64,000 bases of DNA from Diprion similis. Its lineage: Eukaryota > Arthropoda > Insecta > Hymenoptera > Diprionidae. The translations under genes and the position numbers were made by a program. Of the stretch, positions 12,401 through 23,507 are shown one piece after another; the stretch's first letter is position 1, and every line of letters begins with the position of its first letter. Below the pieces are notes generated by a model. That model saw only the letters and a list, made by a program, of their open reading frames with translations. It was not told the DNA's origin and did no database searches. The DNA lies in contig NC_060112.1 in NCBI RefSeq assembly GCF_021155765.1, positions 22,780,501 through 22,844,500 on the forward strand, read 5' to 3'.

Positions 12401-13353
12401 AACAAAAAAACAAGCAGGAAAAAAACCACCGGTTTTAATCTCGTCTCTCAAAATCTCAAACTTATAATCCTGAACGAGACTGCAGATCTTGTTCTTTGGT
12501 GTACCCATGCAGAGACTGAGAGTGTCGTTCGATACTTTGCTCTGGTGTAATTACATATTCCTTTGAAGAATACAGCCCACAATATACGCCTCTGCTTGAA
12601 TTAACATTCGTGGAAGGATGTTTCACGTTTCTTAATGTTTGTTGTGTTTTTAAAAATAAAATTTTTATTCTTCTCCAAACTTGTGCACCAAAACGATATT
12701 CCACTAATATATCTGACCGAAGCCGATATACTTTCTTGCCGATATACAATCGCCTTGCCAACTCGGTACTGACCGAGTAAAGTCGGACTAGCGAACGATC
12801 ATCGTCACTATTTGCACTACCATATACGAACATGAGTAATGTGTAACGTTTATTCTAACGGTTGACTGACCTTTCATAATAATTAAATTCCACAAAGCGA
12901 ACCTCCACCCGCACCCACATTTATATGTATATACATATACAACATATGTATGTACCAACGTATGTTACGTATCACCAAAAAACCGTGACGCGCAGACATG
13001 TAAATATTGTAAATGTTAATATGCAACCTGTCGTCCTCGGACTCTCTACCTGTTTTGCCAATATACCTATATGTATACAACCTAACGCTTGTATCCATCC
13101 GTGACTGTTAACGAGCTAAATGAAGATCTCTATCCGCATCAATTTGCGACATGTAATGTTAATCAATAGATTCCCGGTTGATTAGTATTTTGTTGGAATC
13201 AAAACTGGAACGAGTTTCCATTCTAATCAAATTTTATGTGCCAATGGCTAGCGACGCAAGTGACAAGAGAAAGCAAACGATACGTTGATACGGTGAAATA
13301 TCTATATAGACAAAACTCGCATCAGTTTTGAATCCTGGGAACCTACTGATGAA
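9482..13353. other. Noncoding DNA upstream of the nostrin core, probably a large intron
   Basis: No exon could be supported here. A minimal ATG-CCA-CGG followed by a weak GTACTT donor occurs at about 9545 and would splice in phase to nostrin, but its intron would be only about 60 nt. A perfect 20-bp palindrome (ATACCTACAGCTGTAGGTAT) lies near 12099. If the long exon at 13.7-15.4 kb belongs to nostrin, this whole stretch is intronic. Confidence 0.4.
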
Positions 13354-13603
13354 CAGTAATGTTCATTAATGCCTTTCCCTTCCGGCTACCTTATTTTCGG
13401 CCCCCAAAGCTAACGATAAATACGAGTTCGATTCTATACGAATTATGTGACAATGACTGGCGATGCAGCCGACGTGAGAGATTGGAAGCCATTGTCACAT
13501 AATTCGTATAGAATCGAACTCGCATTTATCGTTAGCTTTGGGGGCCGAAAATAAGTTAGCTGAAAAGTTGAGGCATTAACATGAGCATTATTGAACATTC
13601 CTG
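13354..13603. mobile_element. Foldback MITE, copy A (Tc1/mariner-like ends)
   Basis: About 250 bp built as an inverted repeat. Left-arm words AGCTAACGATAAATACGAG and TTCGATTCTATACGAATT recur as near-perfect complements on the right (to ~13558), around a short centre containing GATGCAGCCGACG. The outer ends read CAGTAATGTTCATTAATGC and its degenerate complement. Related copies lie at 20700-20939 and 58938-59173. No transposase is encoded. The flanks here are AA rather than TA, suggesting decay at the ends. Confidence 0.75.
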
Positions 13604-13689
13604 AAAGGCTGTATATAATGTATTTAACTTTATTCTGCCTAATGCGATAGAACGACCCTTGACACTTATTAAGGGACAAATTGAGTTAG

Positions 13690-15396
13690 TTAATCGGTTA
13701 ATGACCATCTCCTGATTACACCCATTACCTCCTCTATTTCGTGAGCTTGCAACAGATGGGTGGACGCCATTAGCCCCCTGATTGACCCGAGCATTCTCCG
13801 CCTGATTAGACCCGGAGCCTTTCCTCCCGATCCAGTACCAGCGGCAGCGACACTCTGGTCCTTAGAGACGTCCGACTCACTGCAGGCAGCAGCCGCGGTG
13901 TTATTCTCCTCATTCTCGCCGTCCGAACAAAGCTTGTCCATACTGAACGAAACCGGCGCGAATTTCAACCTCGTACCGGTCAAAATATTCTCCGTACTTT
14001 TAGTCTTTTTACCGAGGTGAAACGGGCTCGGAATCGTCAGCTTCACTCCGCCGCCACTTCGCCCGATTCCCTCTCCCGACGGCGACGATTCTCCGCCGAT
14101 CTTTTTATCCGGCTCAATAGGCGATCCGTGCGAGTCTGGCTCCGGACTTCGGTCCAATCGAGACGGACTCGAGCCCTCAACGTCGGACTCCGATGCCTGG
14201 CCCTCCTCGGACACGGAGGACAGCCCGAATTCCTCGACCCTGGGCACCGAGCCGGCCTCGAACTTCCTCTGCCTGTTCAGGTCATAAGACCCGCTCTGGC
14301 TCCCGAGGTGCTCGAGCTCCGGACCGTCCTGGCCCATCGCGCCAACGGCCTGGAGCCTGGCGTGTCTCGTCACAACGTCGCCCAGTTTGGTCTTCTCCTC
14401 CTTCAACCAGCTCCGCATCTTCCCCCAGGCCTTGCCGATCCGTCGTCTTTGCCGTTTCATCCTTCTTTCCCGGATGCTACGCTGCGCGTCTGGAGGACCG
14501 TCGACGCTCTCGAGGTCCGAGGAGGATCCGCAATTCGAGAGAACGCTGTCCCGCGTCCCGGACGCCTGAATCTCGATCTCGGACTCCTCGAGGATCCGAT
14601 TCGACGTCGAGGATGCGTCGGTATTAAGCTTGTCATCTTCGTCCTTGGAGGAGAGGGTGGCTGTTTTGACGGACTTTGGAACGTCGTACCATTCGTCCTG
14701 TACCGCCGATTCCTGAACATCTGCGGAGCCGTTCTCGAGGATCCTCTTCGGGGATTTTTCCACCCCGTTTGTATTCTGCGGAGCTTTCGAAGTCTCCCGG
14801 GGACTTTCAGCGCTCGCAGTGCTCTTCGGAAAGTCGTAAAGTTCGTCCTGCGTCACCGGATCGAATTTTGCCTTCGAGGTCTCCGGGTTGACGATCTCCT
14901 CGGTGCTCCGGGTCACGATCACGTCCGGAGTCCTCGAGGCCGTCTCGTCCGCGCCCAAGAAGCTAAAGCTTATCCTCGGCATTCCATCATCATCGACCTT
15001 CAAGCAGGTCGTCGCTGTAAGCTCGACGCTCGAACTGTGTCTTCGACGTTCTCCACCGGTCGATTTTTCTCCACCGGAAACCTCATGAAACTCGATTCCG
15101 TCCGCCTTCAACGGTTCCGCGCAGACTTTGCTCAGACTGTTCAAAGCCGCCTCGACGTTGTTCTGATAGAGTACCTCCTCCACGATCTGCACCTCAGCGT
15201 CCTTCGGCAGTCCTTCGTCGAGGCTTTTCATTATCACTTGCGATTCCATTTTCGACCCGGCAAAATCTCGGCTGTGAACAATCGTGGGAGACGGTAAGTC
15301 GTACCAGGTTGTACGCGGGTCTGCGGTCTCCGTCATCGACGATCTAGACGATCCGGAGGATCTAATCGACGTCCAAACTTGTCGAACTTCGTTCAT
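13690..15396 (-). CDS. Long exon with three YDxP motifs; possible N-terminal part of nostrin
   Basis: A single open frame of 568 codons on the minus strand. The ATG at 15396 is preceded in frame by a TAA at 15430-15432. The protein is largely disordered: Ser/Glu/Gly-rich, with a basic patch RERRMKRQRRRIGKAWGKMRS and a short predicted helix after it. Three tyrosines sit in YDxP contexts, near residues 32 (WYDLP), 187 (LYDFP) and 237 (WYDVP), the classic phospho-dependent docking motif for Crk-type SH2 domains. I do not recognise the protein. A donor GAG|GTAATG at 13729/13728 would cut the frame after codon 556 in phase 0, matching the phase-0 start of the nostrin exon at 9481 on the same strand. 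Used this way, the product would be about 1,111 residues. If the donor is ignored, the frame ends IRRWSLTD-stop. That the exon is coding is well supported by length, composition and GC; its attachment to nostrin is inference. Confidence 0.7.
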   Translation of the reverse strand: MNEVRQVWTSIRSSGSSRSSMTETADPRTTWYDLPSPTIVHSRDFAGSKMESQVIMKSLDEGLPKDAEVQIVEEVLYQNNVEAALNSLSKVCAEPLKADGIEFHEVSGGEKSTGGERRRHSSSVELTATTCLKVDDDGMPRISFSFLGADETASRTPDVIVTRSTEEIVNPETSKAKFDPVTQDELYDFPKSTASAESPRETSKAPQNTNGVEKSPKRILENGSADVQESAVQDEWYDVPKSVKTATLSSKDEDDKLNTDASSTSNRILEESEIEIQASGTRDSVLSNCGSSSDLESVDGPPDAQRSIRERRMKRQRRRIGKAWGKMRSWLKEEKTKLGDVVTRHARLQAVGAMGQDGPELEHLGSQSGSYDLNRQRKFEAGSVPRVEEFGLSSVSEEGQASESDVEGSSPSRLDRSPEPDSHGSPIEPDKKIGGESSPSGEGIGRSGGGVKLTIPSPFHLGKKTKSTENILTGTRLKFAPVSFSMDKLCSDGENEENNTAAAACSESDVSKDQSVAAAGTGSGGKAPGLIRRRMLGSIRGLMASTHLLQAHEIEEVMGVIRRWSLTD

Positions 15397-15432
15397 AGTT
15401 TGTGTAAACTGGCCTCCTTTCCTCCCCTCTTA

Positions 15433-17250
15433 CCCCTCCTCGTGCCTCAAATCACCTCGTCTCGTTAACTCACAACGACTTTCGTCGTAGGTTCGTCATC
15501 GGAACAACGACGACGACGTCCGTATCTCGGCGCACAAAAATGTTCGCAATTTCTTTGTTTCTCCAAGGCAAACAAGCCTTATCTTCTCCTCGTCGGCTCG
15601 TTCATCGCACCGATGACTATCCTCCCAGGGCACAGCAGTTACCAAGTGTTGTTTTTTTATCGTCGAGGCGTATCTCGCGAAAATTTCTTTCCTTCGCACA
15701 TTTGACCGACGATATCACCCACCTGCAGCGGCAAGAGGTGTACGATCGCGGAATACCTCGACTCGAACTTAACTCGTGTAGCAGAGCGGGCTGCAGGTAA
15801 ACACATACCTGCCTGCCTTATACAGCCTTATAACATCCAGACACACACGGCGGAGAATCGAAACTCAACAAGCATACGTATGCACGACACTTGTTGCGGA
15901 CGTAATGAGTTTGAAACGTATCAAACTCATAACATCGGGTCCCCGTCGGCCGGCTTGTATTACGTAAACAATACGCTCGTTCTCTTCTCTCTCGGCTTAA
16001 CGTTTACTGCTTCACCTCTCCTCTCGGCTACAATTCTTTGGCCAATAAATTTCAAATTTTTCGCTTACATCCGTTATACCTTAAGTGAAGAATAATCCGT
16101 TGCAACCGTCTGTTTGTAAATCGAATCCACGCTTTAGATCCCTGACGATTCCTCGCGCATCGTCAATAAATCGTCTCGTGGAAAATGAAATATCCTTGTT
16201 GGTTTTCAGGAGAGTCCGTAGAGCCGTTGAGACGGCTGTATAACAAGATTCAAGATAGCGAGATCAGGTACGAGAAACGACCTTGATCCCGGTCGTACGT
16301 AGGAGCCAATTACTTTTCTTCGATCGTTTCGTAAGTCGGATACGACGTATTAGCAACGCGTGATAAAGTTGTGCACCTGTTTCAGCCGACCTTTTGCCTC
16401 GGGGAAAAAAATCGTCGCGGCGAGTCGGCGGAAATTGTGGTATTGAAAAACGCCCGCGGAAGCCGGGATCGCCGCTGGAACACGACTGATGTTGCACGTT
16501 TTACGTAGGTTGTTAGGTACGAGCAGCTCGCCGAGTACCGAGAGACGAGGCGTGGGACCTCGAATTACACAACTGAACAAACGCTCGGGCGTTATCTGTG
16601 CTAAAATAACCCGTAGCGTACACCGAAATTGGTGTCATTCCAATTAAAATTCACTCGAGACTGGCGGAGCGATTCGACGTACGTTTCACGTTCGACGATT
16701 ATTCACATCTGCAGACCCTTCGCAGCTCTCCAGCGATAACCATCGATTACGATCACTTAATTTAAAAGGCCCGCGCCCTCCTATCCAGCTCTTTGTCGGC
16801 TTTTAAACGCGGCTCCCGAAATCCCGAGGGTTACTGAGGCTGTTCCCGAAGCAAAGATTCACCGAGACCTGCAGGGTGTCGGGATGTAGACGCGCAGCGT
16901 CAACTCCGGGAGGAAACCTAAACGCTACTCTAGGCGGGGGGCCTGCTCTTGCTTTTCTGTGATTATATTTAGCTGCAACCACACTACTACCGCTGACGCA
17001 CTATTCTACTCGGACACACTGCGCATAGTAGGTATGTATAGCTAGCTAGTCGTTCCTGATAAACGGTCTGACGATGTATTGTCCGATGCCTACGCAGCCG
17101 CGTCGAGAACCGATCCTCGAAACCGCGGTGCAACGACGCTGCAATCCGATGCATGTCGGTCGATGTAGGTCGAAACATGCTGTCGCCTAATAAAGTTCGA
17201 ACCTGAACGTTAACGAACGTTAAATTGTCGCAAGCGATAGTCGAGCTACT
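15433..17250. promoter_or_regulatory. CpG-rich region upstream of the long YDxP exon, probable promoter and 5' UTR
   Basis: This stretch is clearly richer in G+C and CpG than the surrounding DNA (many CGTCG, GCGCG and CGACG words). It lies immediately upstream of the minus-strand start codon at 15396. No open frame here looks coding. A transcription start for the long exon, or for nostrin, is expected here; the exact site is not visible. Confidence 0.4.
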
Positions 17251-20200
17251 TGCTCAAGATACCACAGTAATTGCTGTTCATTTTTAAACGGTTTTTCTTA
17301 ACGATCGCAAGATCGAGGTTCGACCCGAGTTCAAATCTTCTTACGACCCACTGCTTGCATGTATATACCTACCTTCTAATTCGTATCAAATTGGAGAAAA
17401 GAGCAAAGCAATAAAAATTATATATATTATATATATATATAAAAGTCTACAAGAAAAGATTATATCTTTGAAATGTTCTGCTCACAGTTCCTAGACGTAG
17501 ACAACAAATAAGGATGAAAGAATGTCTGGCATCGGGCTAACGGATCGCATGAGAAATGGAGAAATTTATAAAATTCCGTCTCTCTGCACTCTGAGTGAGC
17601 TGTGATAAATAGAGAATAAGGAGCAACGCGGCTGTCGTCTAATTCCGGGACAGCCGTGTCCGGGAGGCCGCAAATTCCGAGGCACATTCAGAGGACATCA
17701 TCTCCGTGGCATATCTGTCTACCATAGACTTTAAGAGGCCGGAGCACGGTTTTGGACCGATCTTATTTCCTTTATGAGGGCAGTAGAATTTTGACCGCCC
17801 CGTTTTTTGCAGACCGAACGACGCCATGCTGATATAAATTATCTAATTTCGAAATTAGCAGGCGACTGGTACTTTCAATACCTACTCTTAATTCGGAGGG
17901 AAGGCAAGATATCGAACAGCTCGATAAGTGGCGATGATTTAGAAACGGAAAGTCCCTGTCGGTTAAATTAGAAGAGGAAAGATAAAGAAAAAAAAAATAA
18001 AGAAAAAAAAACATAAAAATCGAGACTTGTTTAGTTGCCGCGACGCGGCCTCATTACAATAATTTCTACAACGTGTGCTACTTGAACGAGCACAACACAA
18101 AACTTTATTATAATATATGGTGGATATTATTCTTTCTTTTCTATGTCTATACATATGTACACATGACAAGAGAAGGGAGAAGAAAAGATGCTTGGTACTC
18201 CTTCATGTGTTTTGTGTCCGGTTTAAGCGAGGAATTGTACAAAAAACCTTTCGTATACCACCACTATTGTATGATGTACACAAGAGCCGGATTCAGCAGG
18301 GGTAAGTATATCGAGACACCATGTAGACACATGGTGTATAATTTTTATGTGGGAACAAGCAAACTACGAGAATACTTAGGCACAGAAGTGTTGAATGGCG
18401 TGCTATTATTAAGACAGAAGAGGATGAAACGGAGAAATTTTTCGGTGAAACCAACGCTCAAGATTTTGCGATTACAATTAATTGCTCGACTAGACTTTGT
18501 ACATACATATAGGTATATAAGTTATACCTACTTGACGGTGCATGCTTGTTCTTTTTTCTTTTTGTACTTTCAAGTACGAAAAAGGCACAGGTGTTAGACT
18601 ATGTGCTCTCACATTTTTGGACGCGATATATCGCTGTAATTGGGTCAACGAACCGATCCGTCATTATAAACACCGTTAGGTTCATCTCGGGAGGGTATCT
18701 AACCCTCGGCTGGGCGAAAATTACTTTCTCTTTAAGATTGCGCCCGCGGGTTACAGGTGAACATTGGCACAATTTTAAAAGACCCACATCACTTAAACGG
18801 TGAAAATCGCCGAGCTATGTAATACATTTTGCGGTAAAGATATTCGAGACAGCCGTTTATCAAGTTTCACGAAGTTGCTGCACAGTAACTTGTCGGTGCA
18901 GGGTCAGTACATAAAATACATATTAAAGTAATTTTAGTGAAAACTGTCCTCAATTTCAATTCTGTGATGAAATCTACGTCACCGTGTATAGTAGACAAGA
19001 TGAATGAGCTAGACTGTCTGAATCAAAAGTTAGGGAAAGAGTAGAAAAAATTTTCAAACAATCTCCAGCAATGGTAATTGCTCGATGATAGTGAACCCGA
19101 ATCATTCAATATCTCGGTTGTGTGATGGAGATAAATCTGAGAAAATTCGAATAACACAAGCTGAAATATCAACGAATTAATGAAAGGTTTCTTAAGTAGA
19201 ACATTGAAAGTACTTAAACTCTCGCGTATATTATGATTCGATTCTAATGTTATCGCCTTTTTTTGGGCTTATTTTGCGTGCTTATCGGACCCCCACAAAT
19301 TGTCTGTAGAACATAACAAAATAGGACATTACAATATTAAATTGTTGATATCTTAGCTTGTGCTGTCCTAATTTGCCAATTTCCATTGATATAACACAGT
19401 AAATATTTAAATAATATTTCTGGATATTTTCAAACGACATATTCACTGTTCTTAAACATTTCGATTCACACGGTGAGTTCCATTCATACATATAGTCAAT
19501 TTCACTCATTAATGGCCAGAATCCGTAAAACTCGTTTCATAGCGAGTGCTAAAATCAGGATTGGAACATTTCCAGACGGTAGGTACAACAGCGCAGTTTA
19601 ATACAGAGTATTTTCATTCTCTCGCATGTTAAAACTGATCCATACAGGTCAGCATACGTGTGGGTATTTGTTCCTTGTACTGGCCGTGCATGCGTGTATC
19701 TTTTATGCGATGGTTTCAGCCACGCATCACACGTGCAGAGCCACGAATGGCCGTCCGCAGCAGGCGTACATTATACATATACTTTATTAAAATAGCGGTA
19801 TCGGACAAGCGACGGACGCAAGGACAGACCGGAAATAACCAGGGAACCGGAACCGGGATCTTTCACAATGAGTTCCCCCTCCTCCACGACGACGTGCTTA
19901 AAACCCACGTATCGTGCATGCAATGGAGATGCGTTATGCGTGTACACGACGTGGTTGGACGGACGGATGGATGTATGGACTATGGATGGATGTATGTACG
20001 TAACTGCAGCACGGTTACAAGTATATAGAGACCTTGTCTGCAATTTCGTCTCGCCATTTTGCGTTGCACGATTATTGAAATACCGTCAAAGGCTTGTAAG
20101 AATTTATGCAATTTTTTTTTTTCTTCAGAAGGATAAATCACTTCGCTGGTATTATGTTGTAACAGATGTAAAAAGTCAAATTGCCATTTTTTAGAAAGAC

Positions 20201-20697
20201 TTGTATGCGTAAGTAGGTACCTACTTGGTCTTCGTTGCAAGGTCACCGTTCGACTGACTCGAATTATCAGGGTCTCTGACTCTTCGAAAATGAAGCCTGT
20301 AGGTATGTCGTATCATGGACGGAGGAAATCAGACCAAGGATCAACTTGGATTGATGGTAATTTATACACGTCTGTGTAACTATGATCATGGTTCACTACT
20401 ATAGTGATCAATAAACCCAAACAGTTAACTCACACCGAAACTCGCAGAATTTTTCACCGTTTAATTTCGCATCGAACTTATACCTGTAGGTGATATATTC
20501 CGCAGACTAGCGACGTGTGTAAACAATCTAAAACTTCCCTATACCCATGTGTTATTTACCTGGTAAAATAATTTTCTCGACAATTTAATCAAGGATAATA
20601 ACGGTTTGCAGTGGACAATTTTGACACGGTTTTTGTAAGTTGAAATAAGAAATAGAGGTACTTTTATTACGATGTGAACAACTTGCTGAGGAATAGG
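17251..20697. other. Noncoding stretch, no gene supported
   Basis: It includes one 174-codon open frame at 18073-18597 (+) rich in Tyr, Phe and Arg, with no recognisable motif, and several shorter ones. None has splice context. Local AT dinucleotide runs occur near 17423. Confidence 0.4.
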
Positions 20698-20699
20698 TA

Positions 20700-20939
20700 C
20701 ACTTGTAATGTTCATTAATGCTTTGAGCTTCCAGATCATAACTTGTTTTGCAGTCCGGAACAAAGCGAGTTTCGAATCTATACGAATTTTGTGACAGCAA
20801 CTGGTGACGCAGTTTACGTGAGTGATTGGAAGTCATTGTCACAGATTTCGTATAAAATGAAACTCGCATTCTGTTTCAGACCGAAAAGAAGTTAGCCGGA
20901 AGCCGCATTAAGGCATCAATAAATATTACTGCTCAAGTG
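20700..20939. mobile_element. Foldback MITE, copy B (same family as 13354 and 58938)
   Basis: A diverged inverted repeat of about 240 bp. TCGAATCTATACGAATTTTG on the left is mirrored by CAGATTTCGTATAAAATGAA on the right, and GTGACAGCAACTGG mirrors CATTGTCAC. Left end TAATGTTCATTAATGC matches copy A. A TA dinucleotide precedes the left end; the right flank is not a clean TA. Confidence 0.65.
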
Positions 20940-20940
20940 T

Positions 20941-22660
20941 TTAGCTCACGAATTACACGAATTTTTTGCCAGTTTTTATTGCAAGAATAAAAATCATATG
21001 AAACCGCTGTCTGATCATCTCGACGAAAACTGGTGGTAATTTTCTTGTGGTCGTAAAGTAATAAAGAAGGAATACGTTTTTTTTTTTACCTTTGGTATAA
21101 ATTACGGTGCGGTTTTATAAATGCGTATTTATTCGCCTTTCTTTCTAGTCGACAGTTGTGTGTCACGCAGTTTAGAGAAATCTAAATAAATTCCGGCTCA
21201 TTCGAAGACGAAATGCGCGCGAGGGCGGGCGATAAGATATCTTTACTATTGTAGGCATTCGCGCCTATACACCGTACCTAATCGCTAGACGAAGTTTCGT
21301 AAATAGTCCTATCGCGTTGCTCAATTGGTATAACCCGCTCACAATCAAAGGAAGCTTACGATACTCTTAAACGGAAGGTATAGTCTTGCGCAATATTCCG
21401 GAAATACTACTTTAATAATAACGAGGTCTGAACTGCGGTTCGGTTATTGTTTCGACATAACGGAATCGAAAGAATCGAAACCCTGCCCTCTGCTTAGATG
21501 GATAAAGAAATTAACGGAAGCCAATCAAAGGAACATTCGGTATTGTGATTTTAATTGAGAATTAAACCCGGAACGGTGAATCGTGAAGTTAAACCGCTTT
21601 AACGATTCTTTCCAAACGGTTTTAATTAGCTGGGATGTTCACGAAACATCTCTTTTGCAGTACTATCTCCGGGTTCATGTAATTTTAACGATAAACAGAA
21701 AAAAAGAATGTTCGCCACTGTGCGAACTGTGGTATTTTAGTAATGAAGTGATTCGATGTAATATTATAACATCTGTGCTAAATCTACGACGGCGACAATT
21801 TTTGTAGGCCACAATCAACACGGAATCTATAAAAATGAAAGAGAATCGTGACCTTATAAAGATGGGGCGATTTTTATCGAATTTCAAAACACTTTAAAAG
21901 TTAATAAGTCGCGTTGATTACTGCACGCCTATTCGCTTACAACATATATGAATAAGTCGGAGTTCGAAAGAGAAATGATATTTAGGTTTACGTAATTATT
22001 GTATACCTATCTATAAGTATATGTATAAATGTATATATACAATAAAAAGATACATCCATATGTACACATCACACATGTATGTACATGTAAGTAATAACTG
22101 AGTAAATTCTAAAGACGCGTTTAATGTCACACACGTGTGTACTCGTCGTGCGGAGGAAGACGTTTCCATGTATGTTTGTATGTGTAATATATGTAAACAC
22201 ATTAATATGCGTATCCCTCTTGTTTTACTCCTCTCCGCATATAACATGTAGCCGTTTGCGTGGGAGGCAGTGGTCCAGTATAATAAAACAAGATGCAAAC
22301 ATCTGACATAAGACTTTCACCCCTGAGGGCCCTTCGATTATCAGGCTTGTAGACTACGATCACGCGTTACGTTCGTAATTCTTCTATACCTAATCTATTA
22401 TCCAATCCCTGTATAATTATGTAACGAAAATAAAAGACAGGGAAGTGGAAGCCGGTTGAACTTTGCGTTTCTGAAGCAGGCTATAAGGCTAAGAGCTGCG
22501 GTCTTAGTACTGTTAAAATAGACTCGTGGGAATGGACTTGCAGGCGTAGACGCACCTCTCGATCGTCGAAGAAAATGCAAACACTGCAATTCGTTACACT
22601 TATAGATCCAATAAGAAAGAGAAAATTGCAATAGCCTGCAAGTCCGCCGATTCACACTCT
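20941..22660. other. Noncoding stretch, nothing recognised
   Basis: No open frame with family motifs on either strand. A partial tRNA A-box-like word near 21320 lacks a B box and cloverleaf. Confidence 0.35.
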
Positions 22661-22732
22661 CCGTACGAAATTCGAAGTTAACAAATTTAATATTATACGA
22701 AATGTACGTGGTTAACTTCGAATTTCGTACGG
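22661..22732. repeat. Perfect 22-bp inverted repeat with 28-bp loop
   Basis: The left arm 22661-22682 begins CCGTACGAAATTCG and ends AAGTTAAC. The right arm 22711-22732 is its exact reverse complement. The loop is AT-rich. It could be the core of a decayed foldback element or a structured RNA; nothing else identifies it. Confidence 0.7.
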
Positions 22733-23460
22733 ACAGATATTTTTCGTTTCGAAGTATAATCTATATATATACAATATATGTGACGTATAATAAAACGAAC
22801 CTGTTTCTGTAGGTTAGCTGAACTTTTTTTCCTTCGTTTGGCAAATTTTTTTTTAAGAAACATATATAACAGATATATTTATCCCTGAAGCTCTTTTCCT
22901 TTTTTCTTCACTCGACTGAAGTGTATGCAATTTTTAAACATTTATTATTATCACCGTACGACAGTTCGGTTTATAATTATTCATAAATTTTAACCAACAT
23001 CGCAACAGGTGAACAGGAATGTCCAGTTTTTCATTCGACTTGTATACTGCACGTAGTCATATTTAGGCAACAGATTATAGCTGATAATTTCACGATAGCA
23101 TCATTTCTCCTTCTCAGTTTAACGGCACCACGTGACATCACGATGTGTTAAAAAAAAAAGGGAAAAAAATACAACAACAACAGATATGAAACTTGCGAGC
23201 TCGCGATGCATTGAATACGGCGCGTATATAGCGTGTGTAACGGAGTGATCAACATTTAGTGTCGATTAAGAAAATATATTTTTATTTTTTACACGCGGTA
23301 TCAATCTGTTCGTGTATCTAATTATATGTATATATATGTAATATACATCTACTTTCTATTTCTGTATCGATAAAATGAAATATAAAGCAATAAATGCATC
23401 ATGCGCGACGTTCATTTTTTATTACAAACTGATTTAATACAATTCAGTATAGTATCTTCT

Positions 23461-23507
<47 letters not shown>

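Noticed and set aside
12462-12833. 123-codon minus-strand frame between nostrin and the long exon
   Set aside because: No motif, and no splice pair joins it in phase to either neighbour.
14017-15297. 426-codon plus-strand open frame antisense to the long YDxP exon
   Set aside because: It is the mirror of a GC-rich coding exon; its Arg/Leu-rich composition is typical of an antisense shadow, and it has no motif.
21308-21370. Possible tRNA gene (GCTCAATTGGTATAAC resembles a D-arm)
   Set aside because: No B-box GGTTCGANTCC and no acceptor or anticodon stems can be paired.
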